Shown piece after piece: positions 32,213 through 43,736 of a stretch of DNA of 64,000 bases. A program made the translations under genes and the position numbers. The notes beneath the pieces are model-generated. The model did not search any database. It was not told the origin of the DNA and worked only from the letters and a program-made list of their open reading frames with translations. Position 1 is the first letter of the stretch. Each line of letters begins with the position of its first letter. The stretch comes from Sorghum bicolor (Eukaryota; Streptophyta; Magnoliopsida; Poales; Poaceae): contig NC_012870.2 in assembly GCF_000003195.3 (NCBI RefSeq), positions 14,748,501-14,812,500 on the forward strand, read 5' to 3'.

Positions 32213-35200
32213 TCACGAGTCACCAAACAAGTCATCACTGTCATCGGCTGAATTCATGCTATGTGTCTTCTCCTCAACAGGTTGGGCTTTATCTGACAGG
32301 TCATCTGATTTGTATGCCCAAGATGAGCCCACTTTTGCTGGAACAGAATCCCCATAAAGATCATCGTAAATTCCAGGTTTTGTTGTGCTCTTTACTTTTT
32401 TAAGCACCTCTTGTAGCTTATCCGTTACACCACTCGTTGAGGTAGAGGTATATTCTTTTGGTGATGCTTGCTCCTTTCCCTTCGGTATGACAGTAACCTG
32501 TACAAGAGATTCATACTTCCCAACAAGACTGCCTTCCTTCACACCTACAGGGCCGGGTTCAGTTCCAACATCTGCACCATCTGAAATCCCAACCACTTGG
32601 ATAAGTTCTCCTCCAACCTGATCTCTAAATGACACTCTGCGCTTTTTACTTCTCTTCAAAGGCCTTTCAACTGCATGTTTATCATTATTTGCACCAGAGG
32701 CACCTCTAGAAGAATCTTTAGAACTGGATAATATGTCAGATCTACTAATACCATAGCGGTTAAGAACTGTATTGTATGCCACAACAGCATCTTCATCATT
32801 GGGATCTGGAGGAGATGGCAAACTGATATCTGATGGAAGGCTAGGAGTTGGAAATAGAGCAGCTGTGTTTTTTCGCAGGATATAGGTTCTGGTTGATGCA
32901 GCAAAGCGAAGTGACTGTCCAACCTCAAGTTCAACAGGGCTGTCTTTTGTTAATCTCTCATTCGCAACAAACGTGCCATGAACTGATCCCAAGTCGATAA
33001 CATAGATGCTGAAATAGAAAAGCATGGACATGCAGTTAGTAAACCAAGCAGTCTAATACCAAAAAGTAATTCAGGGGATGCTTTTCTGACAAAAAAGTTC
33101 AAATGGTATTCCTTATGGGTCTACAAATGCACAAACCAACGAAGAAGTTATCCAAATGGAGCACAGGAATTTGGAACTCATTCCAAATTTCAACCTAAAG
33201 TAAATTAGTTTTACATTGATAATAAATGGCCTTAAAACTTCATTGGATACAGAACCAATGTTATGAGCATCTAGGAGCACCATAGTTCATTACAGATAAC
33301 AGTTAAGAATACAGAACATAATATCCTCTTTGTTAGTTAATTTTCATGGAATGAGTTTTTGGTTAAAGGAAGCTGATAAAGTAATATAAGAACCAACAAT
33401 AACTGAAAAACAATGTTTCTGAGACATAAATGTAAGTATAGAGTAGCAAATAATTATACACATAAGTCACAATGGTAAAGAAAGACAATAGAAACCATCT
33501 TCCAGCATGACATGCATTTCTTTGGCAGAAAAGTTCTAAGGAAACACGCCTGTGTCTATAAAATAACCAAAAGCAAGAGAACAGAGATATCTCTAGTCCT
33601 AAAAAGCGCAGAGCGATTACGTCCACACCCTCCCCCCCCTTCAGCGTGCTTCTCTGGCTCGTCCGCCCCTCCACACCCGTTTTTTTTTCCACAAACGAAA
33701 GAAAAACAACACTGTCTCACCTTTGCCCCATTACCTCCCAACCCCTCCCTGCTTTGCCCAGTTGGCACCCCTCCTGCCCCAGACATGGCTGCCTCAGCGT
33801 TTGCAGAGGTGGAGGACGGATCCATGTAGGTGGCCCCCAACGGCGCCACGAGCTCGAGAGTCTTGGTTGGTGTCAAGCACCTCATCCCGGACAAGCGGCA
33901 TCCAGATGGTGTGGTCGTGGGGCTCCAGCTGCTGAATTCGATCTGTGTGGTTCACAGGCCAGCAAGGAGTATGATTGTTAGCATAGGTGCGGTACCGCAG
34001 CTGGTGGAATTATTGCCAGAGTTAGCAACAGAGTGTGTCAAGCCGGCCTTGGACATCTTGGATGCTCTGTCTGCAGTTCCAGAGGGGAGGACGGCTCTTA
34101 AGGATTGTCCACGGACGATACCCAATGTTGTCCGCTTGCTGATGAGAGTTTCAGAGACATGAATGTGACGGGCACTGTCGATGTTGTGGACGGTGTGTCA
34201 GATGGCTCCTGAAGAGTGTGCATCTGCTGCCGTGGAGGCTGGGTTGACCACGAAGCTTCTACTTGTCATCCAAAGTGGTTGTGCACCAGAGCTGAAGTAG
34301 AAAGCGTCAGAGCTGCTCAAGCTGTGCCACCTCAACTACACTGACAGTCTGACACCCTCTTCATCCCCAAGTCCAGACTCACAAGGACAATTCAGTGAAG
34401 AAATGGGATGCTGCTGCTCTGATGTGCTTTGAATCAGTGATGTGTATTTGTTGATTATCCTTGCTGAGTTCAGAGTTCCAAGGAAATGGAATTGGCAAAC
34501 TGACGAATGGTAATAAGCATGTATAGATAAACTTGCAGATTTAACTCTATCATCTTATCTGAAGAGATTGGGGTGGTTGAGCAGATAGCGATACTGGTGA
34601 TTACCATAACATTTGCAGGGAGACAAGAAGCAATGCAGCATAATTACTGGCAAGTTAGATGGCAAGCAGGCGGGTGTACATGCAAATTAATGTGAATTTG
34701 ATCAGCTCAATAAACACATGAGGCTGGGTGTTAAGTACAGCCAGTTTTGCCATTAGTAGTAGTGAGCATTAAGTAAAACCAACAAATTTAGATTTTTGGC
34801 AATGTGGGTATGTCAGGGCTGCAGATGTTGTTCCCTTCCTTAGTTCCTTGTAATTACACAATACTGTTGCTTCTACACTGGAATATACATTTCCATTGCT
34901 TGTTGTCAAATGAACCATACCTGAGAGAAGTTTGTGTATGAGGTATGATACATCATACGTTGCTTAACAAGGGAAACGTTGGTCCTCGGCCCTGCTGAAA
35001 ATACTTGCTTCCTTTGACTAGAATTATGTATTTTGGTGTTCTTTATTTATGCTTGATTAGATATCGATATGTAAGATGCTGCTCTTGTATTTCAATGTAT
35101 CTAGAAATAGCATGTTGCTAACGCATTAGGTGGGTTATAGTGTTTGGTGATCTCAAACCAGCATGTTTTCATGTTGATTTTTCTCTCCCATTGCAACACA

Positions 35201-36156
35201 TGGGCAGTGATCTAGTTGACTAATTACATGTGTGTGTGGTCTCTGCTACGTTCCCTGTTTCGAGTTTGTAGTGGCAGGCAGCCAGTTGGTCGTGCTGTTG
35301 TGTTTGTGGCATTTTGTTTGGGTGAGTGTGTGTGCGCGTCTGTTTGTGTTGTTTGGCTTTTGTAGCCTAAATCCTCTTATCTTAATGCAATGATATGCAG
35401 CTCTCCTGCATATTCGAGAAAAAAATTTTACATGTGTGCATTCAGTGGTACTCCACTCAAAATGATTTTGCCTATGATAACAAGGTCAATCTTCATATGT
35501 GATATGATGCATGAACACGTCAAACTATAAAAAGCAGGCACATCTATTGGCCTGGTGGTACTCACAAAAGAAGTTAATTGTGAGATGCTAGAAAATTTGA
35601 CATTCAGGGAATAAATAAAGTCTAATACTAACCATGGGAATACATAAGAACATAGAATTGAATTGCAAGTGATCAGACATGAGGATCCTAACCTTCCATT
35701 CCTGTGTGGAATAACAGCAGCATGCTGACGCGACACAGATTGATGGTCCAACACGAAGTCACAAGCAGGAACCTGCCTCCCGAATAGATGCCTCCTGTTG
35801 TCCAGATTGATCCTGTCAATGACCTCCCCATCTTTCACCACATCAAGATAGTAGACACCAGGACACGGCTCAATCGCCCAGTCGGGAGGTTGCCACGTCG
35901 ACTGCCCTCCACCGACCTGTGTCCCAACATGCCCAGGAGCAACACCATCTTGCCCAGCCACCCTGGAGCTGGTACCTTGTGGACTTTGGTGATTCTGACC
36001 TGGCACAAAATTAGAATTCTGTGGCAGTGTCAATGGAGCCGGTGGTGCTTTAGCTGTCCCTGCAGCTGCAGCTGCGTTCTTGGTGCTTGACTCCTTCACT
36101 GAGAAGGGCTCCAAGGTCTGTGCCTTCTTGAAGCGGTCAAGGCCCCCACGATACAT
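32213..36156 (-). CDS. FHA-domain protein, probable plant NIPP1 (PP1 regulatory subunit), 419 aa
   Basis: Exons are 36156-35693 and 33008-32213 (donor AG|GTTAGG, acceptor TTTCAG), joining in phase to 419 aa. The N-terminus [20 protein letters not shown] and an Ala/Pro/Gln-rich stretch precede the FHA domain (about residues 98-205: [32 protein letters not shown], then across the junction [15 protein letters not shown]). At about 278-281 lies KKRRVSF, which matches the RVxF docking motif for protein phosphatase 1, in the same order as in animal NIPP1. The C-terminus is acidic ([12 protein letters not shown]). NIPP1-type proteins are nuclear, bind phosphothreonine partners by FHA and target PP1. 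Orthology is inferred from the domain order and the conserved N-terminus. The 2.7-kb intron holds a retropseudogene on the opposite strand. No lesion was seen. Confidence 0.9.
33785..35229 (+). pseudogene. Processed pseudogene of a U-box/ARM-repeat E3 ligase-like gene, in the FHA gene intron
   Basis: From the ATG at 33785 the frame reads [14 protein letters not shown], then TAG, then continues with LLNSICVVH and ARM-repeat sequence [40 protein letters not shown] and [16 protein letters not shown]. After a frame change at about 34162 related sequence continues in other frames ([20 protein letters not shown], then KLCHLNYTD) to about 34430. This order matches the C-terminal ARM half of plant U-box (PUB) proteins. 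No introns are seen and the remainder looks like a 3' UTR, so it is a retrocopy. The TAG and frameshifts make it dead. It lies antisense to the host gene inside its intron. Both boundaries are approximate. Confidence 0.75.
35230..35425 (+). mobile_element. LINE-like 3' end with short A tail
   Basis: The end reads CTTAATGCAATGATATGCAG, then CTCTCCTGCATATTCGAG and AAAAAAA. In my memory this is a typical grass L1 3' terminus. It follows directly on the retropseudogene, so either the retrocopy ends in a LINE tail or a separate truncated LINE inserted here. Confidence 0.5.
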
Positions 36157-36814
36157 CTCCCCACACCCCTAATCTCCCCACACTGAGAAGGGCCGTGTTC
36201 GCCACTCCAAATCCAGCAGCTTAAGTACTTGTGTACTCAAATTTAGCAGACAAACAAAAGGGTATTGCTCCTACGGTGGAATCAAATTAATTAAGTCAGA
36301 AACAGCAATGGAAAGAATTTGCAACGTAACTTAGGGGAGAGGGAAATTCGGACCTCTTATCCCACGGATTCTATCCCGTCAGGAGGGGTGGATTGTGCCG
36401 AGATAAGAGCTCCGCACGCCGCTGCAGGTTACTGGCCTCCGGTGCGCTCGGCCTTCGGTGTCCTCAGTCCGGAGACGGGCTCGCCTTCCACACGTCGGGC
36501 CGCCGGAGCCCGCGCTCCTTCCACGCGTGGGGCCACCGGAGCCGCGCTCCTCGCCGGCCGGCTCCTCGCACGGTGCCGCAAGAGCTAGGAGACGGATCTG
36601 TCGCCTCCCACTCGGCGAAGAAGGGGCATGGTGGTGCCGGCGGCGGATGGGGCGGATGGGAGCACGATTCGTGGGGGAAGAGAGGTTGGAGAAGGAAATC
36701 CGATGGTTGCTTTTACATCCAGCGGTTCAGAATCCTAAAATCTGTCAAACGGATATATATAGCAATTTCTTTTCTTTTCTTTTTTAACTTCAGCTCTCGT
36801 GCCTTTAGTTAGAC
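36157..36814. promoter_or_regulatory. 5' flank of the FHA gene
   Basis: This is the upstream region of the minus-strand FHA gene. 36340-36710 is GC-rich with tandem-like CGCTCCTTCCACGCGTGGGGC / CCACACGTCGGGCCGCCGGAGC phrases, in keeping with a plant CpG-rich promoter and first UTR. Open frames here (36319-36588, 36393-36812) have no recognisable domain. Confidence 0.45.
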
Positions 36815-36990
36815 CTTGTTTTCAAAAAAAAAATCAAAATTCTTTGTTATATCGAATCTTTAACATATACATAAAATATTAGATATAGATAAAAGATAAC
36901 TAATTATATAGTTTATTTATAATTTAAGAGACGAATTTTCAAATCTAGTTAAATAATAATTATTAAATACAAATAAAAGTGTTACGGAGT
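36815..36990 (-). mobile_element. Truncated, diverged MITE of the 243-bp family
   Basis: The stretch contains ACCTTGTTTTCAAAA, ATCGAATCTTTAACATATAC, AGAGACGAATTTTC and AATACAAATAAAAGTG in family order, reverse orientation. The far terminus is missing. Confidence 0.55.
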
Positions 36991-37759
36991 TACTCCCAAG
37001 TGATCACTTAGTCCTTTTAGATCGCGAAAAGGTTTCAGCTTTTACATGTTTTATGGATGCCACAAGGTGTGTTCAGATATTTACTAAAAACTTAAGATTT
37101 TGTTTGGCACTAACTCAGCTTTATTAATGAAGTTATTTTTTAAAAAGAGTTTTATGAGTAACTGTCTAGGTAAAGCTAAATTGTTTTGAAAAAATTATTT
37201 GACAAAACAGCTTCACTAGCAATTTCATGCATAGATAAAAGAAATAAATGGAAGAGAGAGCTAGGATATGCTACTTTTTCAGTTTTATCCCAACTTATAT
37301 CTTTGTGAGAGAAAAAATAACTTTACCTATGAAGCTGTTTTGGAAAAAAAATGTTTGCAAAAAAAAAAGCTCACAACAGCTCATAAAGCTATTGTGAGTT
37401 ATGCCTAAATCGTCACTGACAGCCAATTGGAGCCGCAATCCGTGACGATATTTATTTTTTCGTTAAGGATGAGCCCACTGGATATTCTCAGCCCGTTAAT
37501 TGGCGACAATTTTATTAGGATCGTCACAGTGTATGAATTTTAAATTCATCATACTCTAGTTACCCAAAACAGTAGGCTCGCTACTAATATTTGGTACAAA
37601 GAAAAATAGAAAATGTGATTGTAAAAAGTATTAAAGACAAAAGTTAATATGTTAAATTATTTGAACAAAATAATTATGTTACTTTGTTACATGTATATTT
37701 TTTGGACAACTTTGTTACAAGCATATATGGTAAAAATAAAAATATTCTCCATATAGTGT
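36991..37759. other. AT-rich intergenic stretch
   Basis: No gene is recognised. Several CAGCTTTATTAATGAAG / AGCTCATAAAGCTATTGTGAG-like pieces suggest an old, undetermined MITE (about 37090-37410). Confidence 0.3.
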
Positions 37760-37953
37760 AGGCTTTTTTTATTTATTACGTCTGCCCACGTTCTGCACAG
37801 CGTGGCCTTGGCCCAACTTTTTAAATTGGTAAAAAATAGCCTTTTATTTATTTACGCCGGCTCATGGCGTGGTCAGTAGGCATTTTTTTATTTATTACGC
37901 CCGTCCACATTCCCCACAGCGTGGCCTTGGCCCAACTTTTTAAAATTGGTAAA
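37760..37953. repeat. Direct repeat of about 75 bp, spaced 117 bp
   Basis: The units at about 37760-37833 and 37877-37953 share TTTTTTATTTATTACG and ACAGCGTGGCCTTGGCCCAA followed by CTTTTTAAA-TTGGTAAAAA, with a few substitutions. Confidence 0.8.
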
Positions 37954-38189
37954 AACAAAAAGGGAAACAAAAGTGCTGGCAACTTGGGCCTGGGCTATGC
38001 TAGCCTTTCAGTCGGCCCATAAACAAGCGCGTTTGTGCCGCCTGCGTATAAAACCGGTGACACAAACCCTAGCATCATGCCCCACACCGTGTTGCTTTCT
38101 CCGTCACTTGTTCGTCGTCTCCCGACTCTGCTATGATGGTGGATCCAGGGCTCCCTCGCGCCGCGGTGGCGCGGCCCTGCAAATAAGCC

Positions 38190-38408
38190 CTAATTACATA
38201 ATTCGTCTGAAAACCATAAGACAAATTTATTAAATCTAATTAATCCATTATCGGCACTATCATAGACTAACTAGGCTTAAAAGATTCGTCTCGCAGTTTT
38301 CCATGTAAACTGTATAATTATTTATTTTTTATCTATACTTAATGCTCTATGTATATGTCAAATATTCGATAAGACGGGTGAAAAATTGAGTAAGAACTAA
38401 ACAAGGCC
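38190..38408 (+). mobile_element. MITE of the 243-bp family, left end diverged
   Basis: The core TAGACTAACTAGGCTTAAAA, then GATTCGTCTCGCAG, and the right terminus GAACTAAACAAGGCC (ending at 38408) are family-like. TTA follows at 38409-38411. The left terminus is not recognisable. Confidence 0.65.
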
Positions 38409-38411
38409 TTA

Positions 38412-39118
38412 CTCTACGGAGAGTGCAAACTTTTCTAAAATTTACAAATTAGCCACAACAACTAGTCTTGTTTGGATGTAGTAATATTAACAAGTAAAGT
38501 TTATCACCCGTCCTTAAATTTATAGGAGTGTTATTCTGGTTCCTGAATTCTGCAAATATGTTATTCTGATCTTAAACTTAATTTGGTCCCATATCGATCC
38601 AAATGAGTCTGGACCCACATGTTAGCTCTATCTCTCACCTCTCATGACCATGGTTAGCTCGCCGGCGTGCCGCTGTTTGGCCGGTAGGACTGCGAGAACG
38701 GCGGCTCGCCTCGCTGATGATAGCACGCAGTACGGCCAATAGTGGCGGTGCAGGTGTGCCACATGTGGCAGCTCTTTGTTTGGGTCATTCCGCTCAGGTG
38801 GCACGGTCTGTTATTCTGATCCCTAAATTTTATTTAGATCTTATTTTTATTCAAATTGTTATAGATTAATATTCATGTGCAACAACAATAGATATAAATT
38901 TATATATGTTTGGATGAATATGAAATCCAAACTGAGTTTAATGACAGAATGATACATTTTATGAGTTTGGGGAATAGGACGAGACACATTTAGAAGTTTG
39001 AGGACCGAGCATTGTTTTTTCGCTTGAGTTTATTTATTGAATTTGTCAGTTATTTAAAAGTATTTTTCTAAAAAAATAAATTAGCAAAAGTACTTTTAGC
39101 CATGGTTACGGAGTAGTA
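38412..39118. other. Intergenic stretch, possible decayed TIR element
   Basis: No gene is recognised. Phrases at about 38510-38600 (TTATTCTGGTTCCTGAA, TTATTCTGATCTTAAAC) recur at 38812-38830 and, inverted, near 38940-39000, which suggests an old inverted-repeat element. The boundaries are not resolved. Confidence 0.3.
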
Positions 39119-39390
39119 CTCCCTCCATATTCATAAAACAAATCGTTTTGGAAAAGATTTGGGTCAAATATTAGGAATATAAATTATAAATAACTTTTAA
39201 GTTGTGTTGAGTTTAAAAATATAAAAACCATATGAATAGATTTATTTTGAAAAATACTTTTATAAAATATGCATATGTTACTTTTTGATAAATATTTTTA
39301 TAAAAAATAAAAAAAAATCAAAAAAGACTATGTCGTTATTCTAAACGATTTTTTTATGGATATATTTATAGGTATGGAATATGGAGGGAG
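39119..39390. mobile_element. Stowaway MITE, 272 bp
   Basis: The element begins CTCCCTCCATATTCATAAAA and ends with the complement TATGGAATATGGAGGGAG. TA is duplicated on both sides (39117-39118, 39391-39392). The inner part is palindromic (AAATCGTTT near the left, AAACGATTT near the right). These are classic Tc1/mariner-type non-autonomous features. Confidence 0.93.
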
Positions 39391-39455
39391 TACTATACTA
39401 TACAGACAGAGAAACAGAAGTGACACATCCAGGATTGATGACACCTGCACACTAA

Positions 39456-39698
39456 GGCCTTGTTTAGTTCCCGAAAAATTTTGTAAAATTTTTCAGATTT
39501 TCCGTCACATCGAATCTTTAGACGCATACATGGAGTATTAAATATAGATAAAAATAAAAACTAATTACACAGTTTAGTCGAAATTGACGAGACGAATCTT
39601 TTAAGCCTAGTTAGTCTATGATTGGATAATATTTGTCAAATACAAATAAAAGTGCTACAGTGTCTATTTCGCAAAAAAATTTAGAACTAAACAAGGCC
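39456..39698 (-). mobile_element. Tourist-like MITE of the 243-bp family, nearly intact
   Basis: Terminal inverted repeats GGCCTTGTTTAGTTC / GAACTAAACAAGGCC are perfect. The triplet TAA is duplicated (39453-39455, 39699-39701). The length is exactly 243 bp, as in the copies at 31692 and 43472. Confidence 0.92.
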
Positions 39699-40166
39699 TA
39701 ACGAACATGTGCGAACAATGATTTGACTTTGGAAGATCAAAATAGACTCTAGACTCGATGGATAGTTTCATGGCACAGTTACCAAGACTATAAACTAGGT
39801 AACCGGGCCACTTGAGTTTCATGGGGATGAAACTCCTCTCTCATCTGATGAAACTCCTTCATTTAATGACCCTACTAAGTCAGTAATTTTGCTTATGTGA
39901 CACCCTATTTAATGTGCATGACACTTTTATGAAATATGCATTGAGACTGGCCTAATAGTGAAAGTCAAAACAATTTCTTCGTTGAAATAAAAAAAATAGT
40001 CTATGATCCAAATTTCTTTACAAACTTATTCGTTCTAGCAAATTCAAGTTGACGCCGAGGAAGGAATTTTCTCCTACTCCTATACCGTATTTTGTAGTTT
40101 AGAAGTCGCAGTGGCAGCTGCAGATGATGTGGCTCGTTGCTGCAGCGAACGCTTCTTTGTGTCTTA

Positions 40167-40398
40167 AGTCTTTGTTTAGTTGAGGAGATGAAAAGTTTTT
40201 AGATATTGTAGTATTTTTGTTTTTATTTGATAATTATTGTTTAACCAAAATTAACTAAGATTTGTCTCGCAAATTATAGATAAATTATGCAATTTGTTAT
40301 TTTTTATCTATATTTAATATTCTATGTATATGCCGCAAGATTCAATGTAATGGAATCTTGAAGAGTTTTTGGGTTTTTGGTGTGAACTAAACAATGCC
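40167..40398 (+). mobile_element. MITE of the 243-bp family (232 bp)
   Basis: The left end AGTCTTTGTTTAGTTG and right end GAACTAAACAATGCC are imperfect inverted repeats with TTA on both sides (40164-40166, 40399-40401). It lies about 360 bp downstream of the P450 stop at 40756. Confidence 0.82.
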
Positions 40399-40755
40399 TT
40401 ATTAGAAAAAAAAAATCAATTTCTGCAAATAAAAATATAGCATAATCATATTAAGTAAAGAAAAATTAATAGTAGTATACAGCCTGATAACACATAGATC
40501 GGCCTCTTTCATTCTTGTACTATCATTATATAATCATTCAATCATTTCGCAAAAAGTAAAAAAAAAAAGATAACTACACTTAATGTAGAGTGATGAAACA
40601 ATATAACAAGCATAGGACAAACTCTGCATATATTTATTATCATGCAGTACAGATTGATATTATAATCACACTCTTTCTGGTACAATCTTTTGCGACCCCT
40701 TTCTAGTACAAAGTAAGAAGCAACAAGAACATAGTTCACATCACAGGTCACATGA

Positions 40756-43366
40756 TTAATTTAGCATAGAATTATTGTAAGGTTTGGCCTTGAGCCAAAG
40801 CATGGACTTCTTTCTTAACGCTATACCAAAGGTCTCTGCCATATCAAATTTTTCCAAACTGACGTCATCCGGCAGATCCCAATCAAAATGGTAAAGAAGG
40901 CTAGCAAGTGCCAGCTCTAGGTTGGCCACTCCGAGTGTGATACCAGGACATATTCTTCTGCCTGCCCCGAACGGAGTGAACTCAAAGTCATTACCCCTAA
41001 AATCGATAGTACCATTTTCAAATCTTTCTGGCCTGAATACCTCTGCATCATGCCACAGTTTCATGTCTCTTGCTATTGCCCAAACATTCACAAACACCTT
41101 GGTTCCCTTTGGCACGTTGTAACCCATAACCTGACATGACTCACGACATTCTCGAGGCAAGAGTGGTATTGGCCCATGCAGCCGTAAAGTCTCCTTGATC
41201 ACCAATTGTACATATCTTAACTTGACCAAGTCACCTTCAGATATCTTGTCTTGTCCTTTGAAGGTCTCCCTTACCTCGGACTGGGCCTTATGCATGAGTT
41301 GTGGATTCTTAACAAGTTCTGACATTGCCCATACTAGAACGGTTGATGTTGTTTCACTCCCAGCAGAGAAAATATCCTGCAATACAATTTTACGGTTACA
41401 AATTGTAAAACGGGACATTCACTTTAATTCCCACAAGAAACTCTAAAAAAACCTTGGTAGTCTAACAAAAAAACATGTAGCCGTAATCATCAATTGGTAG
41501 AAACTCTAAAAAAACTTAATAGTTATATCTTTGTTTTCAAAACAATATCCACTTATATCATTATGTAAAGAAACCACATAAAGTAACCCACAAATGTGCA
41601 TACAATGTAATTAAACTACCCACCGATGCTATCATACAACATCATCTGAAGTAAACACTAAATTTTGCATATAAATTTGGCACCATATCAAGATATTATG
41701 ATGGATAATCTAAGTAACCATTAAACTACCACTTATGTCATTGTTATAAACTAACCAAAATATCTTCTTAAATATACATCTTAATTATCAACATATGCTA
41801 ATAAAAATGTTTAAGTCACCAAAAAAGTTACGTAATATATGTTTCTAAGTGATCCATTTTGATTAGTATTAATATATAATAAACTAACCTAAAATATCTC
41901 ATTTGCCTAAAGCTAAATTAGAAATAAACTAGAACATTAAGAACAAAGTATCATATGCATTGGAGGCCGGTTTCGAGAGTCTGCAGGTGTTAGATAACTA
42001 GAAGATACTCGTGCGTTTTCTTTGGGGATTGCGAAGAATTTGGAATAAATGAAGTGAAGATGATGTGGATAACTTTCAATTAAAAGGTTAGAAGTTAGTG
42101 GGATCATATACATGGCTAATGTGGAAGAAAAATATAGATAGTTAGTGGTGAACAATATGGATAACTTGCACCTTTAGAAAGACTGGTAGTGGTCAATAGA
42201 GTAACTTTAAGAGACTCCTTATATCCTACATAATTTATAGAAATAGGTATTTTAGTGAAAAAAAAACCTCCAATAGTCTCTCAAAATTTGATTTCTAAAT
42301 AGATATAATATATTCTGAATTTCTGGCTAGCTCCAAAGATAAAGAGCAAGGGATAGCTCTATGCGGTGCTCACAAGATATAAAAAGCTATTAATGATGAT
42401 TTAGAAAGTAAATTCTAGAAAGACTTTAAATACATGCTTTTGGCTTACATAAATGACGGTGCTGACTATCTCGTTGGTGAGAGCAAACTTGAGGCCACCT
42501 TCCCTCTGCAGCCTCCGGAGAACACCCAGAAGGTCCTCGTCTCCCTCTGGCGTCGCCATGGCTTCTCGCTCCTGGACGATGCTCTGGATGATCCGGTACA
42601 TGTTCCTCTGGCACCTTCTCGCGTCCCTCACGGCGGCGCTGAACCGGCGCACCAGCCGCGAGGATGGATACAGGTACGCCAGGTTGAACCCACCGCCGCC
42701 GACAAGCCGCACCACTTCGTCCAGCTCGCGCATGTATTCGTCTCGGTACCCGCACCAGTTGCCGACGACCGTGCGCGCGGCGACGTCGTTTATCATGCGG
42801 CAGATCCCGTCGGTGAGGTTGACTGGCCGGCGGCCGCCGCCGCCGCACTCCCCGGAGATGGAGCGGACGAGGTTCGCCACCTCGTCCTCCCGGATGCTCC
42901 GGAACGAGAGCACGCGCCGGTGGCTGAAGATCTCGAGCATGCACAGCTTGCGGAGCTCGCGCCACTGCGCGTTGTAGGGGGAGCCGAAGATGTCGTTGCC
43001 GCCGCAGGTGATGGCCTCGAGGGTGGCGCCCAGGTAGCGGTTGCAGAAGGCGAGGTCGTGGGTCCTCATCACCTCCCTGGCAGCCTCCGCGGTGGAGACC
43101 ACCAGCGTGGGCAGTTCCCCGAAGCGGAGCAGCATGAGGGGCCCGTAGGTGCCGGACATCTCGCGCAGCGCCCGGTGAGGCAGGTCGCGAAAGCGCGACA
43201 GGAGGAGATGGTGCAGGCTGCCGATGAGCGGCAGCTGCCATGGCCGCGGTGGGAGGCGAAGCACTGATGGATTTGTGCGTGATGATGTGACGTAGCAACG
43301 GATGAGCCTGAGAAGGAGGAGGGTGAGGAAGACGAAGGCTAGAATAAACGGAATCTTGATGTCCAT
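40756..43366 (-). CDS. Intact two-exon CYP71-clan cytochrome P450, 512 aa
   Basis: Exons are 43366-42449 and 41376-40756, with a 1,072-bp GT-AG intron (TAT|GTAAGCC, TTGCAG|GAT) in phase 0 just before the I-helix, the usual CYP71 position. I start at MDIKIPFILAFVFLTLLLLR because it gives a normal anchor; the open frame extends 15 codons upstream. Motifs are: hinge PPRPWQLPLIG (usual PPGPW with G changed to R), I-helix SAGSETTST (about 310), KETLRLH (about 365), FRPERFE (about 418) and heme loop FGAGRRICPG (about 440-449). It is an ER-anchored monooxygenase; the substrate is not deducible. It is the closest local relative of the pseudogene at 3715-4970, sharing intron and 3' UTR sequence. A MITE begins 106 bp upstream of the ATG. 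Confidence 0.93.
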
Positions 43367-43471
43367 TTTTTGTGCCAGGGATGGGACAAGTTCGCAGCTG
43401 TTGAACGGCATCTCGGGGAGCTAACATATAGTATCGACTTTGTGCCCGGTGTACATATTCATTTGACCTTA

Positions 43472-43714
43472 GGCCTTGTTAAGTTAACCCCAAAAACCAA
43501 AAAGTTTTTAAAATTCCTCATCACATCAAATCTTGCGGCACATGCATAAATCTTTAAATATAGACGAAAACAAAAACTAATTACACAGTTTAGCTGTAAA
43601 TCACAAGACGAATCTTTTGATCCTAGTTAGACCATGATTGGATAATATTTGTCACAAACAAACGAAAATGCTACAGTAGCGAAATCCAAAAAAAATTCGC
43701 ATCTAAACAAGGCC
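43472..43714 (-). mobile_element. Tourist-like MITE of the 243-bp family, upstream of a P450
   Basis: The termini GGCCTTGTTAAGTT / CTAAACAAGGCC are flanked by TTA (43469-43471, 43715-43717). The length is 243 bp. It lies 106 bp upstream of the P450 start codon, in the opposite internal orientation to the MITE upstream of the other intact P450. Confidence 0.9.
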
Positions 43715-43736
43715 TTAGTGTCTCGAGGGATGTTTA

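Noticed and set aside
36319..36812. Open frames upstream of the FHA gene
   Set aside because: GC-rich promoter/UTR composition, no domain, overlapping frames.
42426..43427. Long frames overlapping exon 1 of the P450 at 40756-43366
   Set aside because: Same cause: GC-rich coding DNA leaves alternative frames open.
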